Origin: Flavobacterium caseinilyticum
GTDB lineage: Bacteria > Bacteroidota > Bacteroidia > Flavobacteriales > Flavobacteriaceae
Direction of reading: 5' to 3'
Length of the DNA stretch: 64,000 nt
Assembly (NCBI RefSeq): GCF_004349085.1
Contig: NZ_SMFM01000002.1
Location: 186,001-250,000 of the forward strand
Shown here: positions 43,749 through 54,280 of the stretch, piece by piece
Layout: each line of letters starts with the position of its first letter
Numbering within the stretch: the first letter of the stretch is position 1
Translations under genes and position numbers: made by a program
Notes under the pieces: generated by a model
Told to the model about the DNA's origin: nothing
The model's input: only the letters and a program-made list of their open reading frames with translations
Databases searched by the model: none

Positions 43749-46355
43749 ATGAACATAAATAAATTCACGATCAAATCTCAGGAAGCCATTCAGCTTTCGC
43801 AGCAATTGGCGCAAAGCCAAGGGCAACAGCAAATAGAGAACGAACATATTTTCAAGGCTATTTTTGAAGTTGATGAAAATGTGGCTCCTTTTATTTTGAA
43901 AAAATTAAACGTAAATGTTCCTCTATTTCTTCAAATTTTAGATAGCACGATTCAAAGTTTTCCAAAAGTTTCCGGTGGCGAAATTATGCTTTCAAGAACT
44001 GCAAACACAACCCTAAATGAAGCAGAAATTATTGCTAAAAAAATGAATGATGAATTCGTCTCCGTGGAGCATTTAATTTTGGCGATTTTTGATTCTAAAA
44101 CTAAGGCAGCCCAAATTTTAAAAGATCAGGGCGTAACCGGAAAAGGATTGAAAGCGGCAATAGAAGAATTGCGAAAAGGGGAACGAGTAACTTCGGCTTC
44201 GGCTGAAGAAACCTATAATTCATTGAACAAATACGCAAAAAACCTCAATGAATTGGCCCGTGCCGGTAAACTCGATCCTGTTATTGGTCGTGACGAGGAA
44301 ATTCGCAGGGTGTTGCAGATTCTAACTCGTAGAACCAAAAATAACCCGATGTTAGTGGGAGAACCCGGCGTCGGAAAAACCGCTATCGCCGAAGGTTTGG
44401 CACACCGAATTGTAGATGGCGATGTTCCGGACAATTTAAAAGATAAAATCGTCTATTCTCTTGACATGGGAGCGCTGATTGCCGGTGCTAAATATAAGGG
44501 TGAATTTGAAGAGCGATTAAAATCCGTAGTAAAAGAAGTGACTTCTGCTGAAGGTGATATTGTATTATTCATTGACGAAATCCATACGCTTGTCGGAGCC
44601 GGCGGTGGCGAAGGTGCTATGGATGCGGCGAATATTCTGAAACCGGCATTGGCTCGTGGAGAACTTCGCGCCATTGGAGCTACAACATTGGACGAATATC
44701 AAAAATATTTTGAAAAAGACAAAGCGCTGGAAAGACGTTTTCAAAAAATAATGATCGAAGAACCGGATACCGAAAGTGCGATTTCAATTTTACGCGGAAT
44801 CAAAGAAAAATATGAAACACATCATAAAGTTCAGATAAAGGATGAAGCTATTATTGCTGCAGTCGAATTATCACAACGCTATATTACCAACCGTTTCCTT
44901 CCGGACAAAGCCATTGATTTAATGGACGAGGCAGCATCAAAAATACGCATGGAGATCAATTCCAAACCTGAAGAACTGGATGTTTTGGACCGAAAAGTAA
45001 TGCAACTGGAAATAGAAATTGAAGCGATAAAAAGAGAAAAAGACGAAAGTAAACTCAAAGTTTTAGGAATGGACTTGGCCAACCTAAAAGAAGAGAGAAA
45101 CGAAATTTACGCCAAATGGAAATCCGAGAAAGATATAGTCGATACTATTCAAGGAGTAAAAACGGAGATAGAGGATTTCAAATACGAAGCAGAACGAGCC
45201 GAACGTGATGGCGATTATGGAAAAGTAGCCGAAATTCGTTATGGAAAAATTAAAGAAGCCCAAGAAAGATTAGATACTTTTCAAAAACAATTGGCCGAAG
45301 ATCAAATTGGAGGAACTTCGTTAATCAAAGAAGAAGTTACCAGAGAAGACATAGCTGAAGTAGTAGCTAAATGGACCGGAATTCCGGTGATGAAAATGCT
45401 TCAGGGCGAAAGAGAAAAACTATTGAAACTGGAAGATGAGTTGCATCACAGAGTCGTGGGACAGGAAGAAGCCATTCAAGCGGTAAGTGATGCGGTTAGA
45501 AGAAGTCGTGCCGGATTACAAGACATGAAAAAACCGGTTGGAACCTTCCTTTTCCTTGGAACTACAGGCGTTGGAAAAACGGAATTGGCGAAAGCCTTGG
45601 CAGAATACCTATTTGACGATGAAAATGCGATGACCCGTATTGACATGAGCGAATACCAGGAACGCCACAGCGTAAGCCGTTTGGTAGGTGCGCCTCCGGG
45701 ATATGTTGGTTATGAAGAAGGCGGCCAATTAACGGAAGCTGTTCGCAGAAAACCATATTCCGTGATATTATTGGATGAAATTGAAAAAGCGCACCCCGAT
45801 ACCTTCAATATCTTGTTACAAGTTTTGGACGAAGGGCGTTTGACAGATAACAAAGGGCGTCTGGCTGATTTTAAAAACACGATTATCATCATGACATCAA
45901 ATATGGGTAGCCAAATTATTCAGGAAAAATTCGAAAACCTAAAAGGAAGTGTCGAAGCCGCAACCGAAGCTGCAAAAGTGGAAGTGCTGGGCTTATTGAA
46001 ACAAACGGTGCGTCCGGAATTCATCAATCGTATTGATGAGATTGTTATGTTTACGCCGCTTACCAATGAAAATATTACTAAAATTGTAGGCTTGCAACTA
46101 AAAAGCGTTACTAAAATGCTAGCGCTGCAAGGCATCACCATGGACGCAACTCCGGAGGCAATTGCCTATTTATCCGAAAAAGGTTATGATCCGCAATTTG
46201 GTGCAAGACCGGTGAAAAGAGTGATTCAAAGAGATGTTCTGAACCAGTTATCTAAAGAAATTCTAGCTGGAAAAATCACAACAGATAGTATTATTCTGTT
46301 GGATGCTTTTAATGGGCAGTTGGTTTTTAGAAATCAAAGTGAACTAGTTTCTTAA
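43749..46355 (+). CDS. clpB: ATP-dependent disaggregase ClpB
   Basis: 868-residue Hsp100 chaperone that, with DnaK, dissolves protein aggregates. Order: Clp-N repeats (1-145), NBD1 with Walker A GEPGVGKT at 204-211 and [12 protein letters not shown], a coiled-coil M domain (about 400-525), NBD2 with [10 protein letters not shown] and [10 protein letters not shown], and the C-terminal D2-small domain. Length and order are normal, and the M domain makes it ClpB rather than ClpC or ClpA. Single gene with a strong terminator; I saw no CIRCE-type operator before it. Confidence 0.97.
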   Translation: MNINKFTIKSQEAIQLSQQLAQSQGQQQIENEHIFKAIFEVDENVAPFILKKLNVNVPLFLQILDSTIQSFPKVSGGEIMLSRTANTTLNEAEIIAKKMNDEFVSVEHLILAIFDSKTKAAQILKDQGVTGKGLKAAIEELRKGERVTSASAEETYNSLNKYAKNLNELARAGKLDPVIGRDEEIRRVLQILTRRTKNNPMLVGEPGVGKTAIAEGLAHRIVDGDVPDNLKDKIVYSLDMGALIAGAKYKGEFEERLKSVVKEVTSAEGDIVLFIDEIHTLVGAGGGEGAMDAANILKPALARGELRAIGATTLDEYQKYFEKDKALERRFQKIMIEEPDTESAISILRGIKEKYETHHKVQIKDEAIIAAVELSQRYITNRFLPDKAIDLMDEAASKIRMEINSKPEELDVLDRKVMQLEIEIEAIKREKDESKLKVLGMDLANLKEERNEIYAKWKSEKDIVDTIQGVKTEIEDFKYEAERAERDGDYGKVAEIRYGKIKEAQERLDTFQKQLAEDQIGGTSLIKEEVTREDIAEVVAKWTGIPVMKMLQGEREKLLKLEDELHHRVVGQEEAIQAVSDAVRRSRAGLQDMKKPVGTFLFLGTTGVGKTELAKALAEYLFDDENAMTRIDMSEYQERHSVSRLVGAPPGYVGYEEGGQLTEAVRRKPYSVILLDEIEKAHPDTFNILLQVLDEGRLTDNKGRLADFKNTIIIMTSNMGSQIIQEKFENLKGSVEAATEAAKVEVLGLLKQTVRPEFINRIDEIVMFTPLTNENITKIVGLQLKSVTKMLALQGITMDATPEAIAYLSEKGYDPQFGARPVKRVIQRDVLNQLSKEILAGKITTDSIILLDAFNGQLVFRNQSELVS

Positions 46356-46367
46356 TCAAAAACTATA

Positions 46368-46412
46368 AAAAAAGACTTCACAGAAATGAAACCTGTGAAG
46401 TCTTTTTATTTA
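46368..46412. terminator. bidirectional terminator between clpB and a convergent gene
   Basis: A 13-bp stem, AAAGACTTCACAG (46371-46383) with its complement at 46393-46405, has A-rich and T-rich flanks on both sides. Confidence 0.9.
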
Positions 46413-46438
46413 TATTCAAAAAGATTTTTACCGATAAA

Positions 46439-47002
46439 CTAAAAACAGCTTGATTCGTACTCTTTTATCAATTCTATAACTCCCTCTTCTCCACTTATTT
46501 TTAATATTTTATTCTCTACCTTTTCTAATACGCTTGGACAATCAGTAATTTCACGACTAATAACTTTTTTGGAGATGAGCCTGCCTAGTCCCATAGCTTC
46601 CATGAATGATTTCTTACCATTATTTGGCCTTACAATAACATAAAAATTTACAGTCGTGTAACCAGGCTTTATAACTTTCAATAATTTTAACTTATTCGAA
46701 TACAGTAGTAAACCAAATACGTTATCATCAATAGCAATAAACTCAAATCGTTTATTCTCTCTTGTAAAACTAAAAGATTTAACTTCATTGGGAAAAAACT
46801 CTTTTTTTTCACCTTTTCCATTAACTACGAATAGTTTTTTTTCTAAATCCAAAACCATTAAATTTTCGAGTAAATAATCCTTTTTTAATCTAAATTCTTT
46901 TATTGTGTCGTTTTGGTTTGTTATAATATCCACTTGAACATTCTGACTCGAAATTTTAAATACCAAAAAGAATAAAAAAAGCGTGTAATGTAATTTTTTC
47001 AT
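46439..47002 (-). CDS. secreted protein of unknown function
   Basis: 187 residues. N-terminal signal peptide (KKLHYTLFLFFLVFKISSQ) with likely cleavage after about residue 19. The rest is beta-rich with the segment VVNGKGEKKEFFPNEVKSFSF and a C-terminal helical part containing two Cys. Short secreted proteins with this layout are common in flavobacteria and unnamed; I do not recognise a domain. It converges on clpB. No partner gene lies beside it. Confidence 0.6.
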   Translation of the reverse strand: MKKLHYTLFLFFLVFKISSQNVQVDIITNQNDTIKEFRLKKDYLLENLMVLDLEKKLFVVNGKGEKKEFFPNEVKSFSFTRENKRFEFIAIDDNVFGLLLYSNKLKLLKVIKPGYTTVNFYVIVRPNNGKKSFMEAMGLGRLISKKVISREITDCPSVLEKVENKILKISGEEGVIELIKEYESSCF

Positions 47003-47431
47003 ATATTTTTATTAACTGTTTATCAAATAATTTCACCAACAAAACTAATAGTTATTTTTAGGTATTTAAAAATTAAATATGATTTTTATTATTCATTATA
47101 ATTTCAGAATTCATATTCTTAAAGAAATAAAACACAAAAATATCGCTTACACCAAGAGCATCTTTTATTCAAACTCTTTCTACCCTAAAATGTAACTTCC
47201 TTTTTTATATATTTCTGCTACAATATCTCATCTATGAAACCTGTGATTCGAAGATACATTCCTGACTAAAAATCAATCTGCATCAGTTTCTTGATCAAAA
47301 TATTTGAATAGAATGAAAAGTAGTTGAAAGGCTGGTTTTTTTATACGCAAATTTTTTTAGGAACAAACTGGATGATTTACTTACTATTTTATAATTAGTT
47401 CCAAAAACAAAGTTAAAAACGTGTTCCAACT
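47003..47431. other. 429-nt AT-rich gap with a decayed repeat copy
   Basis: No gene. The stretch 47327-47375 (GAAAGGCTGG, then TTTTTTTATACGC and TTTTTTTAGGA) aligns with 49024-49070 (GGAAGGCTGTTG, TTTTTTTATGCGT, TTTTTTTAGGA), so it is a copy of the same dispersed element. Nothing else is recognised. Confidence 0.5.
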
Positions 47432-47893
47432 TTAATTTACAACTTCACAAGTAGGAAAATGCAGAATTGGAAAATTACACGAATTGGCTATAAAACAGAG
47501 TTGGTTTGCTTTTTTGTGCAAGCTAAGTGCCTCTTCCATTTTTTCTTTATTGCTGATACAAACTTCTGGAAACAGTTTAATAGCAGTAAAACGTCCGCTA
47601 CCGTCCTCCAAAACCTCCAGAGCTGCCTCCGCTTCGTCTGTATAAGAAACCACATCAATCCCATTTTGGCTGCAAAGATATAAATATGACATCATGTGAC
47701 AGGAAACTACACTGCTCAATAACAGATCTTCAGGATTGTACAAAGCAGGATCACCTTTGAAGGCTTTGGCAGCCGAAACATTAAGAACAGCCTTGCCAGC
47801 AATCGATATGGAATGACTTTTAGTATAAGCCTCTGTTTCCTTTTTAGAAAAAAACCAATCTAATTTGGCTTTAAAAACGAGTTTGAAACCCAT
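47432..47893 (-). CDS. OsmC-family protein
   Basis: 153-residue OsmC/Ohr-fold protein, cytosolic, likely a thiol-dependent peroxide reductase. Conserved Cys in SSVVSCHMMSYLYLCSQ and the second in HKKANQLCFIANSCNFP, with YNPEDLLLSSV before the first. It is closer to the general OsmC group than to Ohr. Single gene; 197 nt to the divergent DUF808 gene. Confidence 0.88.
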   Translation of the reverse strand: MGFKLVFKAKLDWFFSKKETEAYTKSHSISIAGKAVLNVSAAKAFKGDPALYNPEDLLLSSVVSCHMMSYLYLCSQNGIDVVSYTDEAEAALEVLEDGSGRFTAIKLFPEVCISNKEKMEEALSLHKKANQLCFIANSCNFPILHFPTCEVVN

Positions 47894-48090
47894 ATTATTT
47901 TTATTTCAAAAGTAACTAAAAACAGCACAGATAAAACAGAAAGGTTTTAGGTAAACCTTAACTAAAATTTCTCGATTTTATAAATAGAGTAAATAAAAAA
48001 AGTTTTAGATTCGCAAGAATAAACAAACAAAGCGCCAAAACAGAATTTCGTTCAAAAAAATAATCCAGCGCAGTTACTAAAACAATCAAA

Positions 48091-48960
48091 ATGGCATCAG
48101 GTTTTTTCGCATTATTAGATGATATTGCAGTACTTATGGATGATATTGCAGTAATGAGTAAAGTTGCTGCCAAAAAAACAGCTGGAATTCTGGGCGATGA
48201 TTTAGCCGTAAATGCGGAGAAAGCATCCGGTTTTATCTCGTCTCGAGAACTTCCCGTACTGTGGGCAATTACTAAAGGATCTTTCTTAAATAAAGTAATC
48301 ATTTTACCCATTGCTTTTCTGTTAAGTGCTTTTTTACCCCTTGCCGTAATTATAATCTTAGTTCTTGGCGGATTATATTTGGCCTACGAAGGTGCCGAAA
48401 AAATATACGAATACTTCTTTCCGCATGAACATGCAAAGTCTGATGTTTCACTCGAACCCTTGACCGAAGAACAAATTCTGGCTTTCGAAAAAGAAAAAAT
48501 AAAATCAGCCATCGTAACTGATTTTATCCTGTCCGTTGAAATTATCATTATTGCTTTAGGTACGGTTGTCGGAAAACCTATATCATCACAAATAATAGTG
48601 GTCACTATCATTGCCATAATAGCAACGGTCGGTGTTTACGGAATTGTGGCCCTGATTGTCCGCATGGATGAAGCAGGTTTAAAACTGATAAGCATGAGTA
48701 CCAAAGAGCGTAGCTTCTCAAAGACTATCGGAAACATTTTGGTTCAAGCCTTGCCAAAAGTCATCAAGAGTTTATCCGTTATTGGAACCATTGCATTGCT
48801 TTTAGTGGCAGGAGGCATATTTGTTCACGAAATTGATTTTTTACATGGAGTTCTACCTCAATTACCACCCATAGTAACTGAATTTATTGTTGGACTTGCA
48901 ATTGGACTGCTTGTTTTGGGAATCGTAAACCTGGTCAAAAAAATAATTGGCAAAAAGTAA
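48091..48960 (+). CDS. DUF808 (YedI-like) inner-membrane protein
   Basis: 289 residues. The N-terminal MASGFFALLDDIAVLMDDIAVMSKVAAKKTAGILGDDLAVNA (read in parts) is the family signature of DUF808/YedI, which is of unknown function. About five hydrophobic spans follow, with a long His/Glu-containing loop (EYFFPHEHAKSD) around residue 110. The start is the family's usual one. Single gene. Confidence 0.9.
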   Translation: MASGFFALLDDIAVLMDDIAVMSKVAAKKTAGILGDDLAVNAEKASGFISSRELPVLWAITKGSFLNKVIILPIAFLLSAFLPLAVIIILVLGGLYLAYEGAEKIYEYFFPHEHAKSDVSLEPLTEEQILAFEKEKIKSAIVTDFILSVEIIIIALGTVVGKPISSQIIVVTIIAIIATVGVYGIVALIVRMDEAGLKLISMSTKERSFSKTIGNILVQALPKVIKSLSVIGTIALLLVAGGIFVHEIDFLHGVLPQLPPIVTEFIVGLAIGLLVLGIVNLVKKIIGKK

Positions 48961-49295
48961 ACCAACCAAATCTGACGATATTTTAGCTTCCTAAAATTTT
49001 AAAACAGCATCAGCACATCAGTCGGAAGGCTGTTGTTTTTTTATGCGTATTATTTTTTTAGGAGCAGATTATTTGTCAGTTTCCAGCACGAGTTATCCCG
49101 CTGTCCGCAGTATCCACGCCCAAAAGCGTGGGATACTTGCTTCCATCGGGGCTACAGTAGAACTTTTTGTTTTTCAAAATGATTAATTTATCAACATCTT
49201 GAATGCAGAAAGTAAAAACAATTCCTAAAACTCAATTTCACTTATGCTTTGTTTTTCTTTTTTACTAACTTTGATGAAACTAAAAAATACTATTA
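48961..49295. repeat. intergenic region with dispersed repeat element and hairpin
   Basis: 49024-49070 matches the decayed copy at 47327-47375. Then GAGTTATCCCGCTGTCCGCAG at 49091 on (shown here in part) and ATCGGGGCTA near 49146 match the ends of the element at 39481. Between them is the hairpin GTATCCACGC/GCGTGGGATAC at 49110-49136. So the full element, at about 49020-49160, is bounded by parts found elsewhere in the window. Confidence 0.6.
49266..49273 (+). promoter_or_regulatory. -7 promoter box of the M28 peptidase gene
   Basis: TAACTTTG fits TAnnTTTG, 22 nt before the ATG. The nearest TTG is only 14 nt upstream, short of the usual 19. Confidence 0.4.
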
Positions 49296-50648
49296 ATGAA
49301 ACCAACCTCAATTCTCTCTTTGTTCCTACTACTATTCATTTTTCATACCAATTACGCACAAACCACTGTCGATGATCCCGAAATAAAAAAAATGGTTGCC
49401 GAAGTAAAATCGGAAAATATGGAAGCTACAGTCCGTAAACTCGTATCTTTTGGAACCCGACATACATTAAGCGATACAAAAAGCAACACCCGCGGTATTG
49501 GCGCAGCGCAACGCTGGGTAAAATCAGAATTTGATAAATATGCACTAGCTTCAAATGGAAGACTGACTTCTGTTATTGATTTTTTTACCATCAAAGCCGA
49601 TGGAAGACGCATCACCACCGACAGCCAGCTGGGTAATGTGATGGCAACCTTAAAAGGAACTGATCCTGCAGATGATCGTGTAATGATTATAAGTGGCCAT
49701 TTAGATTCCCGTGCTTCAGATGTAATGGATGCTAAATCAGATGCACCTGGTGCAAATGATGATGCTTCTGGAGTTGCTGCCATGATGGAACTTGCCCGAA
49801 TCATGAGTCAAAGAGAATTTCCTTTTACATTAATTTTTGTTGCTGTTGTTGGTGAAGAGCAAGGATTGTACGGAGCCAAACATTTAGCCGATGTTGCCAA
49901 AGAAGGAAAATGGAATGTTATTGCGATGATCAATAATGACATGATTGGAAACAGTTTATCGAGCGGAACTTTATTGCGAGATAACACCAGAGTCCGCGTA
50001 TTCAGTGAAACAATTCCCTTTTTAGAAACGGAAGCGGAGTCAAAAATGCGTAAATCAACCAATCGTGATAATGACAGTCCATCCCGACAATTAGCCCGAT
50101 ATATCAAAACAGTTACCAATCAATATGTAGAGCAACTGGATATTAATTTAGTGTATCGCAACGACCGTTTCTTGCGTGGTGGAGATCACACTCCTTTCAG
50201 TCAAAACGGATTTACGGCGATTCGTTTTTGTGAAATGAACGAAAACTACGATCATCAACATCAAAACGTGAGAAAAGAAAACAACATCCAGTATGGTGAT
50301 TTAGCAGAATTCATGGATTTTGAATATATGAAAAAAGTAACCTGTTCTAACTTGGCTACGTTTAGCAATTTGGCTTGGTCGCCAAAAGCACCAACAAACG
50401 TAGGAATTGAAGTGAAGGATTTGACTAATTTTTCCACTTTAGTTTGGACCGCTCCTGAAGGGAAATCGGTTTATGGATATAACATTCTTATCCGAGAAAC
50501 ATCCTCACAACATTGGGAAAAAGCAATTTTCGTAAAAGATACAAAAGCTGAAATTCCTTATTCTAAAGACAACTTTTTCTTCGCTGTTCAAGCTGTTGAC
50601 GCATTAGGACATTCTAGTTTACCGGTTTTTCCACTGCCGATTCGATAA
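49296..50648 (+). CDS. secreted M28-family zinc aminopeptidase
   Basis: 450 residues. Signal peptide (TSILSLFLLLFIFHTNYAQ) cleaved near residue 22. Zinc-peptidase motifs: ISGHLDSRASD (His, Asp), GANDDASGVAAMMELA (bridging Asp), VGEEQGLYGAKHLA (catalytic Glu pair), NNDMIGN and GGDHTPF (His). A short C-terminal fibronectin-III-like domain (about 360-450: PKAPTNVGIEVKDLTNFSTL) follows. There is no type IX secretion tail, so it is likely periplasmic or released. Single gene. Confidence 0.9.
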   Translation: MKPTSILSLFLLLFIFHTNYAQTTVDDPEIKKMVAEVKSENMEATVRKLVSFGTRHTLSDTKSNTRGIGAAQRWVKSEFDKYALASNGRLTSVIDFFTIKADGRRITTDSQLGNVMATLKGTDPADDRVMIISGHLDSRASDVMDAKSDAPGANDDASGVAAMMELARIMSQREFPFTLIFVAVVGEEQGLYGAKHLADVAKEGKWNVIAMINNDMIGNSLSSGTLLRDNTRVRVFSETIPFLETEAESKMRKSTNRDNDSPSRQLARYIKTVTNQYVEQLDINLVYRNDRFLRGGDHTPFSQNGFTAIRFCEMNENYDHQHQNVRKENNIQYGDLAEFMDFEYMKKVTCSNLATFSNLAWSPKAPTNVGIEVKDLTNFSTLVWTAPEGKSVYGYNILIRETSSQHWEKAIFVKDTKAEIPYSKDNFFFAVQAVDALGHSSLPVFPLPIR

Positions 50649-50672
50649 AATAATTTACGTAATGTACATTTA

Positions 50673-50698
50673 AAAAAGCGCCTTTTGGGCGCTTTTTT
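50673..50698. terminator. bidirectional terminator between peptidase and menD
   Basis: Stem AAAAAGCGCC/GGGCGCTTTTT (about 50675-50698) with a TTTT loop and T run; menD converges from the other side. Confidence 0.87.
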
Positions 50699-50775
50699 AA
50701 ATTTCAAAGGACCCGTTATGTCTTTATATCACTATGGCAATTACTAGTTCTAAATTAATTCTTATTTTTTCTCTA

Positions 50776-52437
50776 TTAAACCAATTCTTTAAAATATTGC
50801 AGTAAAATGCTGTCGTTTTCCAAAGTAGGTGTGAAAATTTCTAAAATACTTGGTTTTTCATTTTGAGCATACAAAGCAGTCAAACTTGGTGCTAAACTTA
50901 CCTCATCACTGGCAATTGTATATTCAAAACCATACATTTTAGCCAAATGTTCCGCCGTTAAACAATGGGAAGTTTCAAAGAATGTATTAAAAACAGGACT
51001 TTCTTCGTGTCCTGGTAAAATCCTGAAAATTCCTCCACCTCCATTGTTGATTAGAATAATCTTAAAGTTTTTTGGGATATAATTATTCCATAACGCATTG
51101 CTATCGTATAAAAATCCAACATCACCAGTTATAAAAACGGTTGGTTTTTCATTGGCTACAGCCGCACCAATAGCCGTAGAAGTACTACCGTCAATTCCGC
51201 TGGTACCGCGATTGCAATATACTTCAATTGAAGGATCAATATCAATTAATTGCGCGTAACGAATAGCTGAACTATTGCTGATTTGCAATTGGCTATTCAC
51301 TGGTAAACTCTGCATCACTTTTTCGAAAACTTTAAAATCCGAAAAAGGAATTTTGTCTAAATAAATATCATTTTTTAGTTTTCGCAATAGTTTCACGGCG
51401 TTTAATTGCTGAAAATAATTACTTTTAATTTCGTTTGTAAGCGGCAAAAAAGTTTCAAAAAATACATTTGGGTCAATTTCAAAATGTTTGGTCAAAGCGC
51501 CAAACGTATCATACGCTCTCCAAGAATCAATATGCCAATGGTGTTTTGGTTTGTATTTTCGTAAAAAAGCCTTGATTCGTTTTGAAACGACCATCCCGCC
51601 AAAAGTCACCAATATTTCCGGACGAAAATTTTCAAAATCTTCATTCGTAAAAGGCGTAATTATCGTGTCTATATTATTGATAAAAGTATCATGATGCAAG
51701 TTAGATGTTGTTTCGGTCAACACTACAACCGACTCATCTTTGGCGAAAGCCTCAATTATTTTTTCATTGATTGCATTTGGTTCATTTACTCCAACGAGAA
51801 TCATTTTTTTAGTGGAATTGTTCCAAATCGTTGCATATTCCGAAACATCTTCAATGGAAATAGTCTGAGTAGTATTTGCAGAAGCGACATTATTTATATT
51901 GACAGAAAGTTCTGAAACGGTTTCGTACAACGGCTCTTCAAAAGGCGCATTGATGTGAACGGGACCTTTTTGAGTGATCGCCGTATTGATGGCTTCATTG
52001 ATTTCTAAATCATTCTCACTCGAAACATCCTCATGCAAATTAGCATTGTATAATGAATGGTTTTCGAAAACATTTTCCTGACGGATGGTTTGTCCATCGC
52101 CTATATCAATTTTGCTTTGCGGTCTGTCTGCCGAAATCACAATCATAGGAATCTGGCTGTAAAATGCTTCAGCAAAAGCCGGGTAATAATTCAATAAAGC
52201 AGAACCGGAGGTACACACCAAAGCTACCGGCTGTTTCGTTTGTTGTGCCATTCCGAGTGCAAAAAAAGCAGCGCATCTCTCGTCAGCAATGCTGTAACAT
52301 TGAAAGGCGGGATTGTTTACAAAACCAATTGTAAGCGGTGCATTTCGAGAACCCGGAGAAATAATTATGGTGGTGATTCCTTTGGCAGAACAAATTTCAA
52401 TAATGCTTTGTGCTAAAGGTATTTTGGGGTAAATCAT
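50776..52437 (-). CDS. menD: SEPHCHC synthase (menaquinone biosynthesis)
   Basis: 553-residue ThDP enzyme joining isochorismate and 2-oxoglutarate. Start set at ATG 52437 (MIYPKIPLAQS); an upstream ATG adds 10 residues absent from the family and its frame crosses the likely -7 box. Visible: SPGSRNAPLTIGF, VALVCTSGSALLNYYPA and the ThDP motif GDVGFLYDSNALWN (G-D-x) with INNGGGGIF. It makes the quinone used by the respiratory chain. No other men genes are in the window. CAAAGATA at 52457-52464 is TATCTTTG on the minus strand, a -7 box. Confidence 0.95.
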   Translation of the reverse strand: MIYPKIPLAQSIIEICSAKGITTIIISPGSRNAPLTIGFVNNPAFQCYSIADERCAAFFALGMAQQTKQPVALVCTSGSALLNYYPAFAEAFYSQIPMIVISADRPQSKIDIGDGQTIRQENVFENHSLYNANLHEDVSSENDLEINEAINTAITQKGPVHINAPFEEPLYETVSELSVNINNVASANTTQTISIEDVSEYATIWNNSTKKMILVGVNEPNAINEKIIEAFAKDESVVVLTETTSNLHHDTFINNIDTIITPFTNEDFENFRPEILVTFGGMVVSKRIKAFLRKYKPKHHWHIDSWRAYDTFGALTKHFEIDPNVFFETFLPLTNEIKSNYFQQLNAVKLLRKLKNDIYLDKIPFSDFKVFEKVMQSLPVNSQLQISNSSAIRYAQLIDIDPSIEVYCNRGTSGIDGSTSTAIGAAVANEKPTVFITGDVGFLYDSNALWNNYIPKNFKIILINNGGGGIFRILPGHEESPVFNTFFETSHCLTAEHLAKMYGFEYTIASDEVSLAPSLTALYAQNEKPSILEIFTPTLENDSILLQYFKELV

Positions 52438-52456
52438 TGTTTTATTTTCAATGAAA

Positions 52457-52464
52457 CAAAGATA
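52457..52464 (-). promoter_or_regulatory. -7 promoter box of menD
   Basis: TATCTTTG on the minus strand, 19 nt before the menD ATG. No clean TTG at -33. Confidence 0.4.
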
Positions 52465-52531
52465 CAAAGATGTAAAGGTTTTTCTCTAATCTTAAATAGT
52501 TTTCTTAAATTTGAAACAAAATAAATTCTAC

Positions 52532-53029
52532 ATGGAAATAAAAATAAGACCGGCTGTTTTTGCCGATTTAGATACAATATTGGAAATCATCAATCACCAA
52601 ATACTGAACAGTACTTCGATTTATGATTATGAGCCACGAGATTTTGAAACTCATAAATTATGGTTTGAAGACAAATTGGCCCATGATTTACCTGTTATTG
52701 TTGCTGAAACTGAAAATGGAACGATTGGTTACGCTACTTATGGCACCTTTCGTCATAAAATAGGATATCGCTTTACAGTGGAACATTCGGTATATGTTGC
52801 GGATGAATTTTTAGGAAAAGGGGTTGGGAAATTATTATTGGCTGAACTTATTCAACTGGCAAAAAAACAAAAATACCACACTATGATTGGTGTTATTGAC
52901 TCCGAGAATAAAGGAAGTATTGCTTTTCATGAAAAATATGGTTTTGAAACTGTTGGCATTATTAAAGAATCCGGTTATAAATTTGATCGTTGGCTGAGCT
53001 CCGTTTTTATGCAATTGATTTTAGAATAA
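52532..53029 (+). CDS. GNAT N-acetyltransferase (phosphinothricin-acetyltransferase-like)
   Basis: 165 residues from ATG 52532 (MEIKIRPAVFADL); seven more codons upstream are less likely. The acetyl-CoA loop is in VADEFLGKGVGKLLLAELI, with NKGSIAFHEKYGFETVG and the end VFMQLIL characteristic of the PAT/YncA group (amino-acid-analogue or Met-sulfone acetylation). Cytosolic, single gene, divergent from menD. Confidence 0.88.
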   Translation: MEIKIRPAVFADLDTILEIINHQILNSTSIYDYEPRDFETHKLWFEDKLAHDLPVIVAETENGTIGYATYGTFRHKIGYRFTVEHSVYVADEFLGKGVGKLLLAELIQLAKKQKYHTMIGVIDSENKGSIAFHEKYGFETVGIIKESGYKFDRWLSSVFMQLILE

Positions 53030-53113
53030 AACGAATTTTATCATTTTGTGGCTCAGTTTGTACTATGTTTTGACTTTAGGAATTTTATAACTTTAAGACC
53101 TCCTACTTTATAG

Positions 53114-53121
53114 TATATTTG
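53114..53121 (+). promoter_or_regulatory. -7 promoter box of the dus gene
   Basis: TATATTTG, 16 nt before the ATG. The region where -33 would lie is TTT-rich without a TTG. Confidence 0.45.
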
Positions 53122-53137
53122 CACAACTAAAAATTTC

Positions 53138-54088
53138 ATGGATTATACCTTACTCTCTTCGCCTTTACAAGGATTTACCGACTTTCGTTTTAGAAATGCC
53201 CAAAACAAACTTTTTGGAGGAATTGATACATTTTACTCGCCATACATTCGGCTAAACGGAAAAATGGTTATCAAACCGTCTTACGAACGCGACCTGCTTC
53301 CGGAGAACAATCTTGATTTAGAAGTGATTCCGCAAGTTATAACGAACGATGCCGATGAATTTTTATTTGTAGCAAAATATGTTAGAGAATTGGGTTACAA
53401 AGAATTAAACTGGAATTTAGGCTGTCCGTATCCGATGGTGACTAAATCCGGTATGGGTTCCGGTCTGATCAGTAATCCCGGAAAAATCAATAATATTCTT
53501 CACAGAGCACATAATGAATCGGATATTATTGTGTCTATGAAAATGCGTTTGGGTTATGAAAACAGTGAAGAAATTCTGGACGTTTTGCCTATTTTAGATA
53601 CCTATCCTATAAAGAATATTGCCATTCATGCGCGCATTGGTAAACAACTGTATAAAGGTGGCGTGAATCTGGATGCGTTCCAGCTATGTGTTGATAACAC
53701 CAAACATAAATTATATTATAATGGTGATATAACCTCCGTGGCTAAATTTCATGAAATGCAGCAACGCTTTCCAACTATTGACCATTGGATGATTGGCCGA
53801 GGATTAATCTCGGATCCTTTTTTACCAAGTATGATAAAGAATAACACGATGGAATATCCTGCCAACAAAATGGAAATGTTCAGTGCGTTTCACGATACTT
53901 TGTATGCTATTTATAGTGAATCACTTTCCGGGTCGACACATATTTTACTAAAAATGTATCATTTATGGGAATACTTTTCGGCTACGTTTTCAAATCCACA
54001 CAAAGTTTTGAAAAAAATAAAAAAAGCGCAAAGTATTCGGAATTACGAAGCTGCTGTAGCTGAAATTTTCAAAAATGAAAAAATTTAA
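53138..54088 (+). CDS. tRNA-dihydrouridine synthase family protein
   Basis: 316-residue FMN-dependent Dus-family TIM barrel with a C-terminal helical domain. The active-site Cys is in WNLGCPYPMVTKSGMGSGLI, the FMN/phosphate residues in MKMRLGYE and IAIHARIG, and YNGDIT and MIGRGLISDPF come late. It reduces uridines in tRNA; which site cannot be said. In length and motifs it is nearest DusC-like proteins of Bacteroidota. Single gene. Confidence 0.9.
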   Translation: MDYTLLSSPLQGFTDFRFRNAQNKLFGGIDTFYSPYIRLNGKMVIKPSYERDLLPENNLDLEVIPQVITNDADEFLFVAKYVRELGYKELNWNLGCPYPMVTKSGMGSGLISNPGKINNILHRAHNESDIIVSMKMRLGYENSEEILDVLPILDTYPIKNIAIHARIGKQLYKGGVNLDAFQLCVDNTKHKLYYNGDITSVAKFHEMQQRFPTIDHWMIGRGLISDPFLPSMIKNNTMEYPANKMEMFSAFHDTLYAIYSESLSGSTHILLKMYHLWEYFSATFSNPHKVLKKIKKAQSIRNYEAAVAEIFKNEKI

Positions 54089-54200
54089 ATAAAAAATAAA
54101 TCATTAAGAAATTAAGAAAAATCAAGCTTTAATTCTTAATGTAACTTAATCTCTTAATGGTTAAAATTTAATCTTCGCTACATTCATAGTCGAACCGCAA

Positions 54201-54242
54201 AAAAAAAGAGATTCTCATTTGACTGAAAATCTCTTTTTTTTT
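54201..54242. terminator. bidirectional terminator between dus gene and glutathione peroxidase
   Basis: Stem AAAAAAAGAGATT (54201-54213) with AATCTCTTTTTTT; A and T runs on both strands; convergent genes. Confidence 0.85.
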
Positions 54243-54280
54243 ATGTTACTTTTTAAAATTAGCAAATTAGCGGTAAAGAA

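Noticed and set aside
47958..48311. 117-codon minus-strand ORF overlapping the DUF808 start
   Set aside because: It lies opposite the conserved N-terminal signature of DUF808 and has no homology I recognise.
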